A program made the position numbers and the translations under genes. Shown here piece by piece: positions 59,728 to 64,000 of a stretch of DNA of 64,000 bases. Position 1 is the stretch's first letter. Each line of letters opens with the position of its first letter. Origin of the DNA: CAWFGW01 sp963849955 (GTDB lineage Bacteria > Bacteroidota > Bacteroidia > Cytophagales > JAAEPT01); the NCBI GenBank assembly GCA_963849955.1, contig CAWKJU010000015.1, positions 1-64,000 on the forward strand, read 5' to 3'. The notes below the pieces were generated by a model. That model saw only the letters and a program-made list of their open reading frames with translations, was not told the DNA's origin and made no database searches.

Positions 59728-60774
59728 ATGAAATTATCACAATTTAAATTCAATTTACCGCAAGACCTATTAGCTGAGTACCCGGCAGAAAATCGTGATG
59801 AATCACGAATGATTGTTGTACACAAAGATAGTGGTAAGATTGAACACAAAATATTTAAAGACATTGTTGAGTACTTTGAAGAAGGAGATACCTTCATCAT
59901 AAATGATACTAAAGTTTTTCCAGCACGACTTTACGGCAACAAAGAAAAAACAGGAGCAAAAATTGAAGTTTTTCTTTTGAGAGAACTTAACCAAGAAATG
60001 CATTTATGGGACGTTTTGGTTGATCCTGCTAGAAAAATAAGAGTTGGAAACAAACTTTACTTTGGTGATAGCGACTTAGTTGCAGAAGTAATTGACAACA
60101 CCACTTCCAGAGGTAGAACTATTCGATTTTTATTTGATGGTGTTGACTCTGAATTTTACAAAACAATTAACGAGCTTGGAGAAACTCCTTTACCTAAATA
60201 TATCAAAAGAGGTGTGGAAGAATCTGACAAAGAACGTTACCAAACAGTTTATGCTAAAAATGTGGGTGCAGTAGCTGCTCCAACAGCTGGTCTTCACTTT
60301 ACACCCCAAGTATTAAAAAGACTTGAAATCAACGGTATTGAAATGGCTAACCTTACACTACACGTAGGTTTAGGTACATTCCGCCAAGTTGATGTAGAAG
60401 ATTTAACGAAGCACAAAATGGACTCGGAGCACATCATCATTCCTGATGAAACTGCTGATAAAGTCAATAAAGCTTTAGACAATAAAAAAAGAGTGTGCGC
60501 AATCGGTACAACTTCTATGCGATCAATTGAATCATCGGTATCTGCCAATAATAGATTGAAGCCTGCTGAAAAGTGGACTGATCGGTTTATTTTCCCTCCT
60601 TACGATTTCAAAATTGCTAATGCATTATTGACTAACCTTCACACACCCGAGTCTACTTTATTAATGATGACCTGTGCCTTTGGCGGGTATGATTTAGTCA
60701 TGGAGGCTTACGAACAAGCCGTGAAAGAAAAATATAGATTCTTCAGTTATGGAGACTGTATGTTAATCATCTAA
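59728..60774 (+). CDS. queA: tRNA ribosyltransferase-isomerase QueA
   Basis: A 348-residue enzyme that transfers the ribosyl part of SAM to preQ1-modified tRNA, forming epoxyqueuosine. Family blocks include FNLPQDLLAEYPAENRDESR (8-27), FIINDTKVFPARLYG (about 54-68), PLPKYIKRG, YQTVYAKNVGAVAAPTAGLHFT (about 171-192), HVGLGTFRQVDVEDLTKHKMDSE, GTTSMRSIES and LLTNLHTPESTLLMMTCAFGG. With yhhQ at the other end of the window this argues for queuosine in this organism. A hairpin follows directly and lies just before ispD. Confidence 0.97.
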   Translation: MKLSQFKFNLPQDLLAEYPAENRDESRMIVVHKDSGKIEHKIFKDIVEYFEEGDTFIINDTKVFPARLYGNKEKTGAKIEVFLLRELNQEMHLWDVLVDPARKIRVGNKLYFGDSDLVAEVIDNTTSRGRTIRFLFDGVDSEFYKTINELGETPLPKYIKRGVEESDKERYQTVYAKNVGAVAAPTAGLHFTPQVLKRLEINGIEMANLTLHVGLGTFRQVDVEDLTKHKMDSEHIIIPDETADKVNKALDNKKRVCAIGTTSMRSIESSVSANNRLKPAEKWTDRFIFPPYDFKIANALLTNLHTPESTLLMMTCAFGGYDLVMEAYEQAVKEKYRFFSYGDCMLII

Positions 60775-60783
60775 ATTTAAATT

Positions 60784-60822
60784 CAATCGCGACAAGTTTT
60801 CTTATCGCGATTGTTGTTTTAT
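60784..60822 (+). terminator. Terminator after queA, adjoining ispD
   Basis: CAATCGCGA (60784-60792) and TCGCGATTG (60805-60813) form a perfect 9-bp stem, followed by TTGTTTTAT. The hairpin ends only 9 bp before the ispD ATG at 60823. Confidence 0.75.
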
Positions 60823-61500
60823 ATGAACCGATATGCAATTATAGTCGCAGGAGGAATCGGTTCCAGAATGGGAGCCTCCAGACCCAAGCAGTTTTTGCAG
60901 CTTGGTACCAAACCTATACTAGTTCATACGATTGAAAAATTTTTAGCGATTCCTAACATTCATATTATTCTTACTTTGCCAAGAGATCATTTTGAAACTT
61001 GGAACGCCATCCAATTAAACTACCTTCCCAATGCATTAATTACCGTTGTTGAAGGGGGGAGCACACGTTTTCACTCCGTTAAAAAAGGATTAAACCAAAT
61101 CAATGATTTCAACAGTGTGGTAGCCGTACATGATGCTGTTCGTCCATTAATAAAAGTGCAGACCATCGAATTAAGTTTTGAAACCGCTGAGAAATTTAAT
61201 TCTGCCGTAGTTAGTGTTCCACTGAAAGACTCAATTAGAAAACTTGTCTCAAAAGGAAATCAATCCGTACATCGAGAGGATTTTCGATTGATTCAAACCC
61301 CTCAAACCTTTAATTCTAAATTACTGGTGGATGCCTACGAACAAGATTACCTAGAGACATTCACAGACGATGCAAGTGTTTTTGAAGCACAGGGTCATCA
61401 AATAAAATTAATAGAAGGAGAATATTCCAACATTAAAATTACCACTAAGGAAGACCTGTTCTTCGCAGAAGCATTTCTTGCAAACGAAACTCACTTATAG
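60823..61500 (+). CDS. ispD: 2-C-methyl-D-erythritol 4-phosphate cytidylyltransferase
   Basis: A 225-residue nucleotidyltransferase from the ATG at 60823 (the frame is open four codons earlier to TTG). IVAGGIGSRMGASRPKQFLQL (about 6-26) is the CTP-binding loop with the conserved Arg and Lys; AVHDAVRPLI (about 105-114), VPLKDSIRKL and EDFRLIQTPQTFN then TDDASVFEAQGHQIKLIEG follow. It catalyses the third step of the MEP isoprenoid pathway. ispH, the last step of the same pathway, begins 43 bp downstream. Confidence 0.95.
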   Translation: MNRYAIIVAGGIGSRMGASRPKQFLQLGTKPILVHTIEKFLAIPNIHIILTLPRDHFETWNAIQLNYLPNALITVVEGGSTRFHSVKKGLNQINDFNSVVAVHDAVRPLIKVQTIELSFETAEKFNSAVVSVPLKDSIRKLVSKGNQSVHREDFRLIQTPQTFNSKLLVDAYEQDYLETFTDDASVFEAQGHQIKLIEGEYSNIKITTKEDLFFAEAFLANETHL

Positions 61501-61543
61501 TTAAACAACATTTGTTATCTTTAGCTGTTAAGAAACTCATCGT

Positions 61544-62746
61544 ATGAAAAAGTTTGACATCCCAACATTTTATAAAAGTCCTATCATTTCTTCCATCAAA
61601 GAAAAGAGACGAGAGGCTGATAAGATGAAAAAGGATTTCGAACCTACCTTACTCGACTTTGGCCCCATTCGTTTTCTAATTGCTCGACACTTTGGGTTTT
61701 GTTATGGGGTTGAAAATGCGATAGAAATTATTTATAACATTCTTCAAGAACATCAAGGGAAAAACATCTACCTGTTAAGCGAAATGATTCACAACCCACA
61801 AGTGAATCACGATTTACAGGAGCAAGGCATTCAGTTTATCATGGATACCCATGGCAACCAGCTAATTGATTGGGACAGCATCACTGCTGATGATATCGTG
61901 GTGATTCCTGCATTTGGAACAACCATAGAAATTGAGCACTTACTGATTGAAAAAGGGATCCAAATCGAAAAATATAATACCACATGCCCTTTTGTAGAAC
62001 GCGTTTGGAAGAAATCAGAAAAACTGGGCACGGATAATTTTACCATCGTCATTCATGGCAAAAAAGACCATGAAGAAACTCGCGCTACTTTTTCTCACAG
62101 TAAACAAAATGGACATGCGATCGTCATTCAAAACATGGCTGAAGCACAGTTGTTAAGCGACTTTATTACTGGAGAAAAAGCGAAAAAAACGTTCTATGAA
62201 ACATTTCAAGGTCGTTATTCTGAAGGGTTTGATCCAGAAATCCATTTACAAAATTTAGGAGTGGTAAATCAAACTACCATGTTAGCGACTGACACCCAAG
62301 AAATTGCAGACTATCTAAAGTCTATTACGCTCAACATAGAAAAAGGAAGTTTTGCAGACACCAGGGACACCCTGTGTTATGCCACCTCCGACAATCAAAA
62401 TGCTGTTTATGGTTTGTTAAAACACCCCGCAGATTTCGCAATTGTGGTGGGAGGTTATAATAGTTCAAACACTTCGCACCTGGTGGAATTGTGTGAAGAA
62501 GAACTGACTACTTATCACATTTCAGGAGCAGATAAAATTATTTCAAGTTCTGAGATTAGTCATTTTAAATTCAGAACTAAAGAAGAATTAATTACCAGGA
62601 ACTATTTGCCCAACAAACCCCAGGTAACCATTTCACTTACTAGTGGTGCTTCTTGTCCAGATGCGACAGTCGATGAGGTTATTCAAAAAATTACTGCGTT
62701 TTACACTGACACGGTAAAGGTAGAAACTGTTCTTTCAGCACTATAA
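61544..62746 (+). CDS. ispH: 4-hydroxy-3-methylbut-2-enyl diphosphate reductase
   Basis: A 400-residue iron-sulfur reductase making IPP and DMAPP, the final MEP step. The three cluster cysteines appear in ARHFGFCYGVENA (about 53), NTTCPFVERVWKK (about 148) and SGASCPDATVDEV (about 376); HGKKDHEETRATFSHS and VVNQTTMLA are substrate-site blocks. It is longer than the E. coli enzyme (about 316) owing to an N-terminal extension (1-40) and internal insertions such as ETFQGRYSEGFDPEIHLQ, the long form seen in Bacteroidota, cyanobacteria and plants. Forms a pathway pair with ispD. Confidence 0.95.
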   Translation: MKKFDIPTFYKSPIISSIKEKRREADKMKKDFEPTLLDFGPIRFLIARHFGFCYGVENAIEIIYNILQEHQGKNIYLLSEMIHNPQVNHDLQEQGIQFIMDTHGNQLIDWDSITADDIVVIPAFGTTIEIEHLLIEKGIQIEKYNTTCPFVERVWKKSEKLGTDNFTIVIHGKKDHEETRATFSHSKQNGHAIVIQNMAEAQLLSDFITGEKAKKTFYETFQGRYSEGFDPEIHLQNLGVVNQTTMLATDTQEIADYLKSITLNIEKGSFADTRDTLCYATSDNQNAVYGLLKHPADFAIVVGGYNSSNTSHLVELCEEELTTYHISGADKIISSSEISHFKFRTKEELITRNYLPNKPQVTISLTSGASCPDATVDEVIQKITAFYTDTVKVETVLSAL

Positions 62747-62756
62747 TGACATAAAA

Positions 62757-62792
62757 AAACTCACGTTACAAGCGCAACGTGAGTTTATATTT
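62757..62792. terminator. Bidirectional terminator between ispH and atpC
   Basis: AAACTCACGTT (62757-62767) and AACGTGAGTTT (62776-62786) form a perfect 11-bp stem with an 8-base loop, with a T-rich tail on the plus side and A-run giving T's on the minus side. Convergent genes on both sides. Confidence 0.9.
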
Positions 62793-62807
62793 TTCTATTT
62801 AAAAGTA

Positions 62808-63062
62808 TTATTTGGCTGTGACTACTCCTTCTGCAAGCACAGTTATTTTATTCTCTAATACTTCAACCACTCCACCAGATATTTGAACAGTTTGAGTTTC
62901 ACCTTTAGCTGTCAACACGGTTACTTGACCATCTCCTAAAGAGGCAATTAAGTTAGCATGGTTTTTTAAAACCTGAAACGAACCCGTACTTCCAGGTAAC
63001 TTTACCGAAGTAATTTCGCCACTAAGCACAGTTTGATCAGGTGTTATGATATCAATATTCAT
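62808..63062 (-). CDS. atpC: ATP synthase epsilon subunit (short form)
   Basis: An 84-residue F1 epsilon subunit: MNIDIITPDQTVLSGEITSVKLPGSTGSF and LKNHANLIASLGDGQVTVL, GGVVEVLENKITVLAEGVV are the beta-sandwich domain. The C-terminal helical hairpin that makes the E. coli protein about 139 residues and that can inhibit ATP hydrolysis is absent. It lies 8 bp after atpD on the same strand. Confidence 0.93.
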   Translation of the reverse strand: MNIDIITPDQTVLSGEITSVKLPGSTGSFQVLKNHANLIASLGDGQVTVLTAKGETQTVQISGGVVEVLENKITVLAEGVVTAK

Positions 63063-63070
63063 AAGTAAAC

Positions 63071-64000
63071 TTATTTAGCTTCAGCTAACATTTTCTCTCC
63101 AGCTGCAATCACTTGGTCGATATTACCTTTCAAGTTAAATGCTGCTTCAGGGTATTTGTCATATTTTCCGTCCATCACATCATTAAATGAAGAGATAGTA
63201 TCCTTAATATCTACTAACTCACCTTTAAGACCTGTAAATTGTTCTGCAACGTGGAAAGGTTGAGATAAATATCTTTCAACTCTTCTAGCTCGGTGTACCA
63301 CCAATTTATCATCTTCAGAAAGTTCGTCCATACCAAGAATAGCAATAATATCTTGCAATTCTTTATAGCGCTGAAGTAATTCTTTTACACGTTGTGCGCA
63401 ACCATAATGCTCTTCTCCCAAAATCTCAGGCTTTAATATCTGAGAAGTAGAATCCAACGGATCCACTGCTGGGTAAATTCCTTTTTCAGCAATTTTACGA
63501 GAAAGTACTGTTGTTGCATCTAAGTGAGCAAACGTTGTTGCAGGAGCAGGGTCAGTTAAATCATCCGCAGGAACATAAACAGCTTGAACCGAAGTAATAG
63601 AACCTCTTTTAGTAGAAGTAATACGCTCTTGCATTGCTCCCATCTCCGTTGCCAATGTTGGTTGGTAACCTACAGCTGATGGCATACGACCTAATAAAGC
63701 TGAAACCTCAGAACCCGCTTGTGTAAAACGGAAAATGTTATCGATAAAGAAAAGAATATCTTTTCCTTCACCTTCTCCATCACCATCACGGAAATATTCA
63801 GCAATAGTCAAACCTGACAACGCCACTCGTGCACGTGCACCGGGAGGCTCGTTCATTTGACCAAAAACCAAGGTAGCTTGTGATTTTAATAATTCTTTTT
63901 CATCAACTTTAGAAAGATCCCATCCACCTTCTTCCATGGACTTTACGAATTCTTCTCCGTATTTGATAACACCAGATTCAATCATCTCACGAAGCAAATC
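63071..64000 (-). CDS. atpD: ATP synthase beta subunit, C-terminal part (partial)
   Basis: The catalytic beta subunit of F1; the gene runs beyond the window edge, so the N-terminal part with the P-loop is missing. Visible motifs: LVFGQMNEPPGARARVALSGLTIAEYFRD, ILFFIDNIFRFTQAGSEVSALLGRMPSAVGYQPTLATEMG (Walker B and catalytic-site region), RITSTKRGSITSVQAVYVPADDLTDPAPATTFAHLDATTVLSR, and the DELSEDDKL (DELSEED-like) loop in the C-terminal domain. atpD-atpC stands as a two-gene end here, convergent with ispH; as in many Bacteroidota the other atp genes are not adjacent on this side. Confidence 0.96.
   Translation of the reverse strand, partial: DLLREMIESGVIKYGEEFVKSMEEGGWDLSKVDEKELLKSQATLVFGQMNEPPGARARVALSGLTIAEYFRDGDGEGEGKDILFFIDNIFRFTQAGSEVSALLGRMPSAVGYQPTLATEMGAMQERITSTKRGSITSVQAVYVPADDLTDPAPATTFAHLDATTVLSRKIAEKGIYPAVDPLDSTSQILKPEILGEEHYGCAQRVKELLQRYKELQDIIAILGMDELSEDDKLVVHRARRVERYLSQPFHVAEQFTGLKGELVDIKDTISSFNDVMDGKYDKYPEAAFNLKGNIDQVIAAGEKMLAEAK

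Overview
The window is AT-rich, gene-dense chromosomal DNA from a member of the Bacteroidota, most likely Flavobacteriales. Several independent signs support this. Five large secreted proteins end in type IX secretion (T9SS) sorting domains, four of type A and one of gliding-motility type B. There is a PorE-like TPR/PD40/OmpA lipoprotein. Promoters fit the Bacteroidota pattern TTG-N19/20-TAnnTTTG. A TraR/DksA protein has lost most of its zinc cysteines, as in that phylum, and there is a large DUF2723 (GT117) membrane glycosyltransferase. I cannot name the genus from sequence alone.

Layout. 1-9.2 kb is housekeeping: an acyl-CoA dehydrogenase end, queuosine-precursor transporter, prephenate dehydratase, FKBP, a minus-strand phospholipid block (gdh-psd, cdsA, DUF2007, CPBP protease), then dusB and a DMT exporter. 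9.5-13.4 kb (minus) is a Ca/Na antiporter, a small membrane protein and an isolated nuoABC, plus a FemAB-like protein. 13.5-19.3 kb (plus) is envelope biogenesis: Wzi/RemB-like protein, MsbA-like ABC exporter, gmhA, and comM. 19.4-23.9 kb holds a secreted metzincin protease with an IPT domain, an overlapping small secreted protein, and an intact IS982-family element inserted 6 bp upstream of the protease start codon. 24-35.3 kb is a GT117 glycosyltransferase, rlmB, a radical SAM/SPASM protein, a THUMP-like methyltransferase, asd, TraR/DksA, scpB-rluB-GT22. 35.5-40.4 kb has tRNA-Phe, a membrane Fe-S/CCG electron-transfer pair and the PorE-like lipoprotein.

40.6-43.8 kb is a thiamine operon (thiS-thiC-thiE, minus) headed by a TPP riboswitch and a textbook promoter, with two kinds of intergenic repeat inside it. 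43.8-52.6 kb alternates T9SS cargo proteins with a hemerythrin/DUF4235 pair, prmC and ribD. 52.7-54.1 kb is the most unusual stretch: GC-rich hairpin repeats with a period near 115 bp form two equal 247-bp direct blocks flanking a small DUF559 endonuclease gene, next to an open coding remnant. 54.3-59.6 kb is a 1786-residue T9SS type-B surface protein. The window closes with queA, ispD-ispH (MEP isoprenoid pathway) and, convergent to them, atpC-atpD.

The best candidate for an undescribed system is the DUF559 nuclease and its flanking hairpin-repeat blocks. Second-rank points are the IS982 insertion that separates the metzincin from its promoter, the closeness of a GT117 (TMEM260-type) glycosyltransferase to an IPT-domain secreted protein, and MITE-like and inverted-repeat elements embedded in riboswitch-controlled thiamine genes.
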